From: Streptomyces sp. TP-A0356
GTDB lineage: Bacteria > Actinomycetota > Actinomycetes > Streptomycetales > Streptomycetaceae
Assembly: GCF_001417775.1 (NCBI RefSeq)
Contig: NZ_BBZJ01000027.1
Coordinates: forward strand, 50,816 to 114,815
Reading direction: 5' to 3'
DNA: 64,000 bases
In this document: one piece after another, positions 52,726 through 62,408 of the stretch
Position numbering within the stretch: the first letter of the stretch is position 1
Layout of the letters: each line of letters starts with the position of its first letter
Notes under the pieces: model-generated
The model's database searches: none
Seen by the model: only the letters and a program-made list of their open reading frames with translations
What the model was told of the DNA's origin: nothing
Made by a program: the position numbers and the translations under genes

Positions 52726-55125
52726 CTACTCGTTCGAGAACTCCTCCACCACCGTGGCCCCCAGTTCGCGGACGATCAGTTCGTGGCCCGAGAGGGCCGA
52801 CTCGTCGAGATCGGGATCGTCGTCCTCCGGCATGTCGTCCTCGGGGGCGACCACGTGTCGCTCCGGGGCCGGTGGCGTGGCCTGTGCCGGGGCGGGCGCG
52901 GCGGGTGCCGGCTCCGGTGCCGGACTCGCCGGTGCCGGGCCCACCGGTGCCGCCGGGCAGCCTGCCGGAGTCGGCTGCTGCGGGGCGGGGCGCGAGGCGG
53001 CCGGAGGGCCTCCGCCGTAGCCACCGCCCCCTCCGGCGCCGAAACCGCCGCCGAAACCGGAGCCCGCGGCCGCCGGCGCTGCCGAACCGCCCGAGGGGTC
53101 GACGATCGCCTCGACCTTCCAGTGCACGTTGAACTGCTCGGCCAGTGCCTGCCGCAGCACGTCCTCGCTGCCGCTGCTCAGGAAGTTGTCCCGCGCGCCC
53201 GCGTTCACGAAGCCGAGATGCAGCGTCGCGCCGTCGAAGCCCACCACCTGAGCGTTCTGGCTCAGCAGGATCCAGGTGAAGCGGCGGCGGTTCTTCACCG
53301 CTTCCAGGATGTTGGGCCAGAGCATCCGGGGATCCAGCCCGCCGGGCGCCGGTGCGGAAGCCCCGACCGGAGCCGACGCGGAAGCCCCGGTCGGAGCGGG
53401 CGCGGAAGCTCCGGTCGGAGCCGGCGCGGCGGCCGACGCCTGCGTGGCCGTGGGTGCCGTGGACGGTGCGGGCGCCGCCTGTTGCGCGGGTGCGGCCGGG
53501 GGCTGCCCGCCGCCCGCGAGCGCCGCCGTGGGCCACCCGCCGGGCCGCCTGCCACCTCCGGCCGTGGCCGCGGTGGGCCAGGCGCCGGGAGCGGGAGCCG
53601 GGGCGGCGGGGGCCTGCGGCTGAGCCGCCGGAGCCTGCGGGGGGGCCGGTGCGGCAGCGGCGGGGGCGGTCTCCTGACGCTCGGGAGGCGGCCCCTGGAC
53701 GGACCCGCCGTCCTGGGTGCCCGGAGCACCGGCGCCCCCGGCCCCGTACGTACCGGAACCCGGCGCGCCGCCCGGACCACCGGAGCCCGGCCCACCGGCC
53801 CGCGCCGCCGCCCGGGCCGCGGCGGCACCGCCACCGGGCGGCGGGACGGGCGCGGCCCCCTGCGGCACCGGCCCCCCGGCCATCCCCGCATGCGCCTCGG
53901 GCCCGGGCACGTATCCCATGGCGGGGCCCGCTCCCATGGCGGGGCCCGCGCCGCCGCCGGAGAAGCCGACGCCCCGCTCCAGCCGGTCCAGCCGTGCCAT
54001 GACCGACCGCTCGTCCCCATAGGCGGCGGGCAGCAGCACGCGCGCGCAGATCAGCTCGAGCTGCAGCCGGGGCGAGGTGGCCCCCCGCATCTCGGTGAGC
54101 CCCTCATTGACGAGGTCGGCGGCCCGGCTGAGCTCGGCCGGACCGAACACGCCCGCCTGGGCCTGCATCCGCTCCAGTACGTCGGCCGGGGCGTCGAAGA
54201 GCCCCTTCTCCACGGCGTCGGGCACGGCGGCGAGGATCACGAGGTCCCGCAACCGCTCCAGCAGGTCGGCGACGAACCTGCGCGGATCGTTGCCCCCCTC
54301 GATGACCCGGTCCACGACCTCGAAGGCGGCGGCCCCGTCCCCGGACGCGAAGGCCTCGACGACGGAGTCGAGCAGCGACCCGTCGGTGTACCCGAGCAGC
54401 GAGGTGGCCATGGCGTATGTCACACCGTCGGCGCCCGCACCCGCCAGCAGCTGGTCCATCACGGACATGGAGTCACGCACGGACCCCGCGCCCGCCCGCA
54501 CGACGAGCGGCAGGACCCCGTCCTCGACGGGGATGTCCTCCTTCTGGCACACCTCACCGAGGTAGTCCCGGAGGGTCCCCGGAGGCACGAGCCGGAACGG
54601 ATAGTGATGGGTGCGCGACCGAATGGTCCCGATGACCTTCTCGGGCTCCGTCGTCGCGAAGATGAACTTGAGGTGCTCGGGCGGCTCCTCGACGACCTTG
54701 AGCAGCGCGTTGAAACCGGCTGACGTGACCATGTGGGCCTCGTCGATGATGTAGATCTTGTACCGGCTGCTCGCGGGTCCGAAGAAGGCCTTCTCCCGCA
54801 GGTCACGGGCGTCGTCCACACCACCGTGCGAAGCGGCGTCGATCTCGATGACGTCGATCGAACCGGGTCCGTTGCGGGCGAGGTCGCGACAGGACTGGCA
54901 CTCACCGCACGGGGTCGGCGTCGGCCCCTTCTCGCAGTTCAGGCACCGGGCCAGGATCCGCGCGCTGGTCGTCTTCCCGCAGCCGCGGGGCCCGCTGAAC
55001 AGGTACGCGTGATTGACCCGGTTGTTCCGCAGCGCCTGCTGCAGCGGGTCAGTGACATGCTCCTGCCCGATGACCTCGGCGAAGGACTCCGGGCGATAGC
55101 GGCGGTACAGCGCGAGAGACGACAC
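52726..55125 (-). CDS. dnaX: DNA polymerase III subunit gamma/tau
   Basis: A 799-residue clamp-loader ATPase. The GTG at 55125 gives the family start SSLALYRRYRPESFAEVIGQ; the upstream in-frame start adds ten non-family residues. Walker A is GPRGCGKTT, four Cys of the zinc module lie in CLNC...CGECQSC, then DEAHMVTSAGFNALLKVVEE and the sensor SRTHHYPFRLVP. Residues ~400-590 are a long Pro/Ala/Gly-rich linker, and the C-terminal tau-type domain (RRFTWILLSQNAQVVGFDGA) follows. The acidic tail probably contacts the polymerase. I see no slippery A-run, so one long product is likely. Confidence 0.95.
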   Translation of the reverse strand: MSSLALYRRYRPESFAEVIGQEHVTDPLQQALRNNRVNHAYLFSGPRGCGKTTSARILARCLNCEKGPTPTPCGECQSCRDLARNGPGSIDVIEIDAASHGGVDDARDLREKAFFGPASSRYKIYIIDEAHMVTSAGFNALLKVVEEPPEHLKFIFATTEPEKVIGTIRSRTHHYPFRLVPPGTLRDYLGEVCQKEDIPVEDGVLPLVVRAGAGSVRDSMSVMDQLLAGAGADGVTYAMATSLLGYTDGSLLDSVVEAFASGDGAAAFEVVDRVIEGGNDPRRFVADLLERLRDLVILAAVPDAVEKGLFDAPADVLERMQAQAGVFGPAELSRAADLVNEGLTEMRGATSPRLQLELICARVLLPAAYGDERSVMARLDRLERGVGFSGGGAGPAMGAGPAMGYVPGPEAHAGMAGGPVPQGAAPVPPPGGGAAAARAAARAGGPGSGGPGGAPGSGTYGAGGAGAPGTQDGGSVQGPPPERQETAPAAAAPAPPQAPAAQPQAPAAPAPAPGAWPTAATAGGGRRPGGWPTAALAGGGQPPAAPAQQAAPAPSTAPTATQASAAAPAPTGASAPAPTGASASAPVGASAPAPGGLDPRMLWPNILEAVKNRRRFTWILLSQNAQVVGFDGATLHLGFVNAGARDNFLSSGSEDVLRQALAEQFNVHWKVEAIVDPSGGSAAPAAAGSGFGGGFGAGGGGGYGGGPPAASRPAPQQPTPAGCPAAPVGPAPASPAPEPAPAAPAPAQATPPAPERHVVAPEDDMPEDDDPDLDESALSGHELIVRELGATVVEEFSNE

Positions 55126-55230
55126 GCATACGAGGTTATAGGCGCCCACTGACAAAGCGCCCGGCCCCAGCCGCTCCCCCGGGGGCCACCCCTCGCGGCC
55201 CCGCCCGGCGCCCTCCCCGGGAATGTCGAA

Positions 55231-55318
55231 GACCCCTCACGCACCCGCCAGAGCCGACCTACCCTTGCTGCCTTCCGGCCCTGGGGGAGTTCAGTCAGAT
55301 AGCGCCGCGTGAGGGGCT
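55231..55318 (-). ncRNA. ffs: Signal recognition particle RNA (4.5S type)
   Basis: On the minus strand CCCCTCACGC..GCGTGAGGGG ends form the closing stem. The conserved apical domain reads GGAAGGCAGCAAGGGTAGG, with the GGAA tetraloop-like element and asymmetric loop that bind Ffh. The RNA is about 88 nt. Its position just upstream of dnaX is usual in Streptomyces. Ends are approximate. Confidence 0.9.
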
Positions 55319-55394
55319 GGACCCCAGCGTACCCGATCGCCGGGGGCCCGAACGAGTTCGCTAGCACTCCTCGGCGTCATGTAATGTTTCCGGC

Positions 55395-55479
55395 GGAGGA
55401 TTCGCCTAGAGGCCTAGGGCGCACGCTTGGAAAGCGTGTTGGGGGCAACCCCTCACGAGTTCGAATCTCGTATCCTCCG
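55395..55479 (+). tRNA. tRNA-Ser (anticodon GGA)
   Basis: Acceptor GGAGGAT pairs with ATCCTCC, the anticodon loop is TTGGAAA, and a long variable arm (TTGGGGGCAACCCCTC) marks a class II tRNA. Confidence 0.95.
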
Positions 55480-55502
55480 CAGCCGCCCAGCAGGGCAAAC
55501 GA

Positions 55503-55531
55503 AAGGCCCCGACCGATCAGGTCGGGGCCTT
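55503..55531 (+). terminator. Terminator of tRNA-Ser
   Basis: AAGGCCCCGACC pairs with GGTCGGGGCCTT around GATCA. Confidence 0.85.
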
Positions 55532-55952
55532 CGTCGTTCCGTGGATGCAGTCTGGGTCGCCCCGGCGACGACCACTGCGCGTCTTCGTAGCAGCGCCGGG
55601 ACTGGGTGCTCTCCCGGCTCGAGGTCGCCGACATCGGAAAGGACGAGGCACGCCAGGCCCGCCGCCTGCCGACAGATGTCAAGCCGCACGCCCCAGGTCA
55701 GAACACCCCCCGCCCACCCCGAACCCACAGACGGAGACTTGGAGAGTGGGGGCGACCCGGACCGCGCCGGCGACCGAATAGGCCGGGCTTCGCGGTACGG
55801 CGCGAGAAGGCGACCACGGCGGTGCGGCCGCCGCCCGTCTCCTCCCCGAGCCCACGAGACCAGCCCCGGTCCGGTTCTGATCGGCCCCGGCTCGCGCAGC
55901 AGTGTTATGAAGGGTGCATGAAGGTATCTTCCTGGCGATATCGGAGCCCGTC
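55532..55952. other. Upstream region of the SpoIIE-type gene, no gene recognised
   Basis: No coding frame with a ribosome binding site or family resemblance is visible in 420 bp. The promoter of the following gene must lie here; an AT-richer stretch at 55895-55940 (GTGTTATGAAGGG, GGTATCTTCC) is the best candidate. Confidence 0.4.
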
Positions 55953-58718
55953 GTGCCACCACCCACCGGACGCTCGCATGATCGTCGCTCTTCCCTGCTG
56001 AACCCGCGCAGTACTGCCGGACAGGTCTTCATCGTCCAGACCGCGATCGTGGTGCTGCTGATCCTGGCCGCGGTGACCACCCTGGTGGTGCAGGCGGAGC
56101 GTGACGCGGTGAAGGAGGGGCGTCGGGAGTCGGTCGTCGCGGCCCAGTCGTTCGCGAGTGCCCCCGGGCTGGTGCAGGCGCTGCGCAGCCGGAACCCGAC
56201 AGCGGTGCTGCAGCCGCAGGCCGAAGCGGCACGCAAGCGAGCGGGCGTGGACTTCGTCATCGTCATGAACACCGAGGGGATTCGTTACACGTACCCCTAC
56301 CCCAGCGAGATCGGGAAGATGTTCGTCGGCACCTTCAAGCCGGCGCTGCAGGGACACACGGTCATCGAGCAGGCCGGCGGGCCGCCCCTGCCCGCGGGCA
56401 AGGGAACGGCCATCCAGGCGGTGGTCCCGGTGACCGACGCGCACGGCACGGTCGTCGGCCTGGTCTCCGCCGGGATCACGGTCAAGAACGTGGCGAAGCA
56501 GTGGCTGCCGCAGCTGCCGATCGCCCTCGGTGCCGGCGCGGCCGCGCTGGCGCTGGCCGCGGGCGGGACAACGCTGGTGTCCCGGCGGCTGCAGCGGCAA
56601 ACGCTCGGCATGTCCCCCACGGAGCTCGCGCAGATGTACGAGCACCATGACGCCGTCCTGCACGCGGTGCGGGAAGGGGTGCTGATCGTCGACGCCGACG
56701 GGCGGCTGCTGCTGGCCAACGAGGAGGCGATGCGGCTGCTGGGCCTGCCGGAGGATGCGCAGGGACGCCCTGTGCGGGAGCTGGGGCTGCCGGAGGAGTT
56801 CACGCGTCTGCTCACGTCGCCGGAGGCGGTCACCGATGAGGTGCATCTCGCGGAGGACCGGTTGGTGGCCGTGAACAAGCGGCCCACGTTCCCGGACTCG
56901 GGCCGGGGAGGCAGCGTGGTGACGTTGCGGGACACCACGGAGTTGGCGGCGGTCTCGGGGCGGGCCGAGGTGGCGCGGGAGCGGTTGAAGCTGCTGTACG
57001 AGGCCGGGGTGCGGATCGGGACGACGCTGGATGTGGTGCGTACGGCCCAGGAACTCGCCGACGTGGCGGTGCCGCAGTTCGCCGACGGCGTGACGGTGGA
57101 TCTGCTGGACACGGTGCTGCGGGGGTGGGAGCCGACGGAGGAGGCGTGGCGGCATCTACGGCGTGCGGCGATCAGCGGCGATCAGGAGATGATCCCGCTG
57201 TATCGGGTGGACGAAGTGGTCACGTTCTCGGCGACGACCCCGCACATGCGGGCGCTGCGGGAGGGGCGAGGCGTGCTGGAGGCGGACCTGCGGCAGGCGC
57301 GCGGTTGGCAGGAGCAGGACCCTGATCGCGCCCGGCAGGCCCTGGAGAGCGGGCTGCACTCGCTGGTGACCGTGCCACTGCGGGCGCGGGGTGTGTCGCT
57401 GGGCGTGGCGACCTTCTACCGGAAGGGGAACTCCCCGCCCTTCGAGCCGGAGGACCTGTCCTTCGCGGAGGAGCTGGCCGCGCGGGCGGCGGTGGCCATC
57501 GACAACGCCCGACGGTTCACCCGGGAGCACGCGATGGCGGTCACGCTGCAGCGCAGTCTGCTGCCGCGGGAGCAGCCGGATCAGGACGCGCTGGAGGTGG
57601 CCTGGCGGTATCTGCCGGCGGAGGAGGGGGTGGGCGGGGACTGGTTCGACGTCATTCCGCTGTCGGGCGCACGCGTGGCGCTGGTGATGGGCGACGTCGT
57701 CGGTCACGGGCTGCACGCGGCGGCGACCATGGGGCGACTGCGCACCGCGGTGCACAACTTCTCCACGCTGGACCTTCCCGTGGACGAGGTGCTCGGGTAC
57801 CTGAACGACCTGGTCGTGCGCATGGACAACGAGGAGAGGAGCGTGGAGGCCGCGGAAGGCCGGGAGGCGGAGGGCGTGACGGGAGCGACGTGTCTGTACG
57901 CGATCTACGACTCGGTGACGGGGATGTGCACGATGGCCCGTGCGGGACATCCCGACCCGGTGGTGATACCCCCGGACGGGGCCGTCACCTGTCCCGACGT
58001 GCCAGCCTCGGCCCCACTCGGACTGGGGAGCTACCCCTTCGACACCGTCGAGCTGCATCTGCCCGAACGGTCACGGCTGGTGCTGTACACCAACGGCCTG
58101 GTGGAGGACCGCAACCGTGACATCGAGGCCGGGCTGGAGGGGCTGCGGAGGGCGTTGGAGGCGGCTGGGGGGCGTAGTCCCGAGGAGACGTGTCAGGCGG
58201 TGATCGACGCGCTGAAGCCGGCACATCCCTCCGACGACATCGCGCTGCTGGTGGCGCGTACCCGGCTGTTCCCGCGCTCGCGCGTGGCGGAGTGGGACGT
58301 GCCGACGGACACGGCCGTGGTGCCCTCGGTGCGGGCGCGCTGCCGGGAGAAGTTGCGGGAGTGGGAACTGGAGGAGCTCGGCTTCAGCACGGAACTGATC
58401 GTCAGCGAGCTGGTCACGAACGCCATCCGGTACGGAGCGCCGCCGGTCACGGTGCGGCTGCTGTACGGGCGCTCACTGCTCTGCGAGGTGGCGGACGGCA
58501 GCAGCACCTCGCCGCGCCTGCGGCGGGCGGCGACCACGGACGAGGGCGGGCGAGGGCTGTTCCTCGTGGCGCAGTTCGCACAGCGTTGGGGAACGCGGTA
58601 CACCACCCACGGCAAGGTCATCTGGGCGGAACTGACCCTGCACGACGGCCCCTTCGCCGGCACGGGCCACACAGCGGTCGACGTTCTTCTCGAACAGTTC
58701 GAGGATCCGTCCGGGTGA
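55953..58718 (+). CDS. Membrane sensor with PAS, GAF, SpoIIE phosphatase and histidine-kinase-like ATPase domains
   Basis: A 921-residue protein. I start at the GTG at 55953, which follows GGAG with six-base spacing; the GTG at 55914 has its purines too close. A membrane segment near 20-45 and a second near 170-190 enclose an extracellular cache-type sensor (VDFVIVMNTEGIRYTYPYPS). PAS (about 220-330), GAF (about 340-510), the PPM/SpoIIE phosphatase (about 540-755, with GGDWFDVIPLSG, GDVVGHGLHAAATM) and an anti-sigma-factor-like ATPase (about 775-895, with ELVTNAIRYG, GGRGLFLV) follow. It probably acts on an anti-anti-sigma/anti-sigma switch in response to an external ligand. Confidence 0.9.
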   Translation: MPPPTGRSHDRRSSLLNPRSTAGQVFIVQTAIVVLLILAAVTTLVVQAERDAVKEGRRESVVAAQSFASAPGLVQALRSRNPTAVLQPQAEAARKRAGVDFVIVMNTEGIRYTYPYPSEIGKMFVGTFKPALQGHTVIEQAGGPPLPAGKGTAIQAVVPVTDAHGTVVGLVSAGITVKNVAKQWLPQLPIALGAGAAALALAAGGTTLVSRRLQRQTLGMSPTELAQMYEHHDAVLHAVREGVLIVDADGRLLLANEEAMRLLGLPEDAQGRPVRELGLPEEFTRLLTSPEAVTDEVHLAEDRLVAVNKRPTFPDSGRGGSVVTLRDTTELAAVSGRAEVARERLKLLYEAGVRIGTTLDVVRTAQELADVAVPQFADGVTVDLLDTVLRGWEPTEEAWRHLRRAAISGDQEMIPLYRVDEVVTFSATTPHMRALREGRGVLEADLRQARGWQEQDPDRARQALESGLHSLVTVPLRARGVSLGVATFYRKGNSPPFEPEDLSFAEELAARAAVAIDNARRFTREHAMAVTLQRSLLPREQPDQDALEVAWRYLPAEEGVGGDWFDVIPLSGARVALVMGDVVGHGLHAAATMGRLRTAVHNFSTLDLPVDEVLGYLNDLVVRMDNEERSVEAAEGREAEGVTGATCLYAIYDSVTGMCTMARAGHPDPVVIPPDGAVTCPDVPASAPLGLGSYPFDTVELHLPERSRLVLYTNGLVEDRNRDIEAGLEGLRRALEAAGGRSPEETCQAVIDALKPAHPSDDIALLVARTRLFPRSRVAEWDVPTDTAVVPSVRARCREKLREWELEELGFSTELIVSELVTNAIRYGAPPVTVRLLYGRSLLCEVADGSSTSPRLRRAATTDEGGRGLFLVAQFAQRWGTRYTTHGKVIWAELTLHDGPFAGTGHTAVDVLLEQFEDPSG

Positions 58719-58866
58719 ACCCGGACGGAGGGCGACGGCGACCGAGGAACCCGCAGCGGCTCGTCGGTCCCGATGGGGTAGCCCGTCCGGCGGGGCCCGG
58801 CCTCGCGCATCAGGCGCACGTGGGAACGGTGGTTCTCTCGGAAGGGAACGTGTCCCTCGACGGGGC

Positions 58867-59781
58867 TCAGCCCTTGTTGGCCCCCAGGGTCAGACCGCTG
58901 ACGAACTGCCGCTGCAGGAGGAAGTACACGATCAGCGTGGGGATCGCGGTGAGCAGGGCGCCCGCGGCGACCAGGTTCGGGTCGGTGAAGTACTGCCCGG
59001 AGAGGTTCTTCAGGGCCGAGGTGATCGGCATGTTCTCGCCGGTGGAGGTCAGGACGATGGCCCAGAAGAAGTCGTTGTAGATCCAGATGGACAGCAGGGT
59101 GGCGAGGGCGGCCATGGCGGGGCGGCACAGCGGCAGCACGATCTGCCAGTACGTCCGCCACACGGACGCGCCGTCCACCAGCGCGGCCTCGGTGAGCTCG
59201 TGCGGCAGCATCCGCATGTAGTTGCTCAGCACGAAGGCACAGAAGCCGGACTGGAACGCCACGTGGATGAGGACGAGGCCCAGCGCGGAGTCGTACAGCT
59301 TGCCGCTGACCGTGACGCCGGGCAGGTCGATCAGCAGGTACAGCCGGTACAGCGGAGTGATGATCACCTGTTGCGGCAGCAGGTTGCCCGCGGTGAAGAC
59401 CAGTAGCAGGGCCAGGTTGAGGCGGAAGTCGAAGCGGCTGACGTAGAAGGCGACGCAGGACGACAGGAACAGCGTCAACAGCACGGCCGGGACCGCGATC
59501 AGCAGCGTGTTGAGGAAGTAGTGCGTCATGCCCGACTGCTGGAACGCGTTGGTGAAGTTGTCGAAGCCCAGCCTGCCCGGCCAGGACACATAGCCCCGGG
59601 CGCTGGTCTCCGAGTACGGCCGCAGGGCGGCGTACAGGGCCCACAGCAAGGGCGCGAGCCAGGCCAGCGCCGTTCCGGCGAGGAACACGTGCAGCAGCAC
59701 CCGGGCGGGGCGGACGGGCGCACGCCGCCTCGGCGGGGCGGCGGTGACGGTGACGGTGGAGGTGGAGGTGGAGGTGCTCAC
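58867..59781 (-). CDS. Carbohydrate ABC transporter permease (MalG type)
   Basis: A 304-residue protein with six membrane segments and the EAA loop ELTEAALVDGASVWRTYWQI. A Ser/Thr repeat precedes the first segment. It is the last gene of a three-gene CUT1 operon and its ATG overlaps the stop of the previous permease by 4 nt. The operon has no ATPase, so it must use a shared one such as MsiK, as is usual in Streptomyces. Confidence 0.93.
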   Translation of the reverse strand: MSTSTSTSTVTVTAAPPRRRAPVRPARVLLHVFLAGTALAWLAPLLWALYAALRPYSETSARGYVSWPGRLGFDNFTNAFQQSGMTHYFLNTLLIAVPAVLLTLFLSSCVAFYVSRFDFRLNLALLLVFTAGNLLPQQVIITPLYRLYLLIDLPGVTVSGKLYDSALGLVLIHVAFQSGFCAFVLSNYMRMLPHELTEAALVDGASVWRTYWQIVLPLCRPAMAALATLLSIWIYNDFFWAIVLTSTGENMPITSALKNLSGQYFTDPNLVAAGALLTAIPTLIVYFLLQRQFVSGLTLGANKG

Positions 59782-60761
59782 GATCGGCGCTCCTTCCGGA
59801 AGGTGCTGACCAGGTACGGAATGATCACGCCGAGCGAGATCAGCAGCAGGACCACCGCGATCGCGGAGCCGTATCCGATGCGGCTGGACTCACCGATGAT
59901 GTTGTTGGTCACCAGGATCGACAGCAGTTCGGTGCCGTGGGCCCCGCCGTTGAACACGAAGACCAGGTCGAAGGCGCGCAGGGACTCGATGATGGTGACC
60001 ACCAGCACGATGGTGTTGGTGGGGCGCAACGTCGGGAAGATGACGTTCTTGAACGTCTGCCACTCGTTGGCGCCGTCCAGCGCCGAGGCCTCGCGCAGCG
60101 ACGGGTCGACTCCCTTCAGACCGGCCAGGTAGAGGATCATCATGTAGCCGGTGTGCCGCCAGGAGGCGGCGATGAGGACGGCCCAGAGGTTGAGGTTCGG
60201 GTCCCCGATCCAGTCGATGTAGTGGCCGGGCTTGTTGGCCCCGATCAGGCTGTTGATCAGTCCGGTGTCGGGGTTGTACACGAGCTGCCAGACGAATCCG
60301 ACGACCGCGAAGGACACCACGACCGGCAGGAAGAACGCCGTCTGGTAGACCCTGCTGAACCGGATCCTCTTGTCCAGCTGCACGGCCAGGAAGAGGCCGA
60401 GCGGGGTGGGGATCAGGATCAGTACGACGAACCAGACGACGTTGTGCTGGACGGCGGGCCAGAACTGCGGGTTGTTGGAGAACAGTTCCTTGAAGTTCTC
60501 CAGTCCGACCCACTTGATCGAGTCGAAGCCGATGCCGTCCCAGGTGGTGAAGGCCAGGGCGACGGAGGCCAGGGCGGTGACCCACACGAGCGCGACGTGC
60601 AGGACCGTCGGCACGCCGGCCATCAGGCCCAGGGTGAGCCGGTCGCGATGGGTGAGCAGGCGGCGGTGCCCCCGCCGGACGCGCCGGGTGCCGGTGCGCG
60701 CGCCGCCCGGAGGCGGCGCGGCGGCCGCCTCCGGGGTCTGGGTGCTGGTCTCGGTGCTCAT
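59778..60761 (-). CDS. Sugar ABC transporter permease (MalF type)
   Basis: A 327-residue protein with six membrane segments; the EAA loop is SLREASALDGANEWQTFKNV. The ATG at 60761 overlaps the stop of the binding-protein gene by 4 nt. A cytoplasmic Pro/Ala/Arg-rich head of about 45 residues precedes the first membrane segment. Confidence 0.93.
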   Translation of the reverse strand: MSTETSTQTPEAAAAPPPGGARTGTRRVRRGHRRLLTHRDRLTLGLMAGVPTVLHVALVWVTALASVALAFTTWDGIGFDSIKWVGLENFKELFSNNPQFWPAVQHNVVWFVVLILIPTPLGLFLAVQLDKRIRFSRVYQTAFFLPVVVSFAVVGFVWQLVYNPDTGLINSLIGANKPGHYIDWIGDPNLNLWAVLIAASWRHTGYMMILYLAGLKGVDPSLREASALDGANEWQTFKNVIFPTLRPTNTIVLVVTIIESLRAFDLVFVFNGGAHGTELLSILVTNNIIGESSRIGYGSAIAVVLLLISLGVIIPYLVSTFRKERRS

Positions 60762-62068
60762 GAGGCGGCGAAGATCGTCTTCTTCTGGCGCTCGATGGAC
60801 GAGAGCAGGCTGTCGATGCCCTTGGGGTCGCGGATGAACGTCTGCATCGCGGGCTGCATCACCGTGGAGGTGAAGTCGGGCCTGCTGTCGCGGTCCATGT
60901 ACTGGGTGAGGTGCTTGGCGCCGGTGATCATCGTGTAGGCGCGCTTCTGGATGGCGGTGTACGAGGAGGTGTCGGCCTTGGTGGAGGCGGCGACGACGCT
61001 CGGGTCGGCCTTCAGGTAGATCTGCTCGGCCTCCGGAGTGCCCAGGAACTCCAGGAGCTTCACCACGCCGGCGTGGTTCTTCGGAGCCTTGCTGACCATG
61101 AAGCCGTCGGTGGGCGCCTCGACGGTGTCCTGCCCGTAGGTCGGGTCGATCTCGGGGAAGGCGAAGAAGTCGAGGTCGTCGAGGTCGGCCTTGTTGGTGA
61201 ACTGCTGTGCAACGAAGGTGCCCAGGAGGTACATGCCGGCCTTCTTCGACACCAGGGTCTGGGCGGCGTTCTGCCAGGTGCGGCCGACGGCGCCGTCCTG
61301 GTGGTAGGGGAGGATCTCGGCCCAGTTGTCGAAGGCCTTGCGCACCTTGGCGTCGGTCCAGGACGCCTTGCCCGCCATCAGCTCGACGTGGAAGTCGTAG
61401 CCGTTGGTGCGGAAGTTGATCTGGTCGAAGGTGCCGAGCGCGGGCCAGGCGTCCTTGTCGCCGAAGGCGATCGGGATCAGCCCGTCCTTCTTCATCTGCT
61501 TGCACAGGGCGACGAACTGGGACCAGCTGGTGGGGACTTGGTACCCGTGCTGCTGGAAGACGCTCTTGCGGTAGAAGATCGCCCAGGGGTACGTGTACAG
61601 CGGCACGAAGTAGTACTTGCCGTCCTCGCCCTTGCTCAGGGCCTTCATCGCGTCGGGGAAGTTTCCGCCGATCGTCTGCCACACGTCGTCGATAGGCGTG
61701 GCCAGCTTCTTCGCGGCGAAGAACTGCATGCGGTACCCGGCGAACCAGTGGAAGACGTCGTCGGGCGTGCCCTGCAGATAGGAGTTGATCTGCTCCTGGA
61801 ACGTGTTGTGGTCCTTGGTGTTCACGGCGACCGTGATCCCGGACTTCTTCTTGAACGCCGCGTAGATGTCGGCGAAGGCCTTCTTGGGCACGGCGTCCGA
61901 GGCGTTGGAGCCGAGCGTGACGGTCTTCGAGTCGCCGGCCCCTGCGCTGCCGGCGCAGGCGCTCAGCAGGGGTATGGACGCGCCCAGCGCTGCCGCGCCC
62001 CCGATCCCGCGCAACAGGGTGCGGCGGCTCGGGCCGGGGACGGAGAGGCCGGAGGGAGAGTGCTGCAT
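60758..62068 (-). CDS. Extracellular sugar-binding lipoprotein (CUT1 family)
   Basis: A 436-residue protein. SRRTLLRG (14-21) is a twin-arginine motif and LSAC (Cys38) a lipobox, so it is a Tat-exported lipoprotein, common in Streptomyces. The mature part has the family blocks FQEQINSYLQGTPDDVFHWF and NFRTNGYDFHVELMAGKASW. It captures an oligosaccharide for the two permeases below. First gene of the operon; a TTTGAAACG-type AT-rich element near 62215 may carry the promoter. The regulator is not in the window and the sugar cannot be told. Confidence 0.93.
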   Translation of the reverse strand: MQHSPSGLSVPGPSRRTLLRGIGGAAALGASIPLLSACAGSAGAGDSKTVTLGSNASDAVPKKAFADIYAAFKKKSGITVAVNTKDHNTFQEQINSYLQGTPDDVFHWFAGYRMQFFAAKKLATPIDDVWQTIGGNFPDAMKALSKGEDGKYYFVPLYTYPWAIFYRKSVFQQHGYQVPTSWSQFVALCKQMKKDGLIPIAFGDKDAWPALGTFDQINFRTNGYDFHVELMAGKASWTDAKVRKAFDNWAEILPYHQDGAVGRTWQNAAQTLVSKKAGMYLLGTFVAQQFTNKADLDDLDFFAFPEIDPTYGQDTVEAPTDGFMVSKAPKNHAGVVKLLEFLGTPEAEQIYLKADPSVVAASTKADTSSYTAIQKRAYTMITGAKHLTQYMDRDSRPDFTSTVMQPAMQTFIRDPKGIDSLLSSIERQKKTIFAAS

Positions 62069-62408
62069 GACGGCTCCTGGGGGCAGGGGTCGGTCACGGA
62101 TGGCCCTCTGGCCAGCGGGTCAGAATCGACCAGAAACCAACTCGACCGAACATCGTGGGCGTCATCAGACTCGCATGTCCGGTCATGCGTCAAGAGCGCC
62201 GACCGTCGTTTTTGAAACGTAATCGACGCCCCGTTGATCGCCTTGGCTGACAAACAGGCGACCGACAGGCCAGGTACGGAGCCGGAGGATCACGGGCCGC
62301 GACCGCTCCGTCGCAGCTCACGAACAGGAAGCGAGGGTCGGCCAACGCCGCCAGAAGTAAACAGCCTTACCCACCATCCGGGGGTGACCTGGCGTCAGGT
62401 ACCGCCCG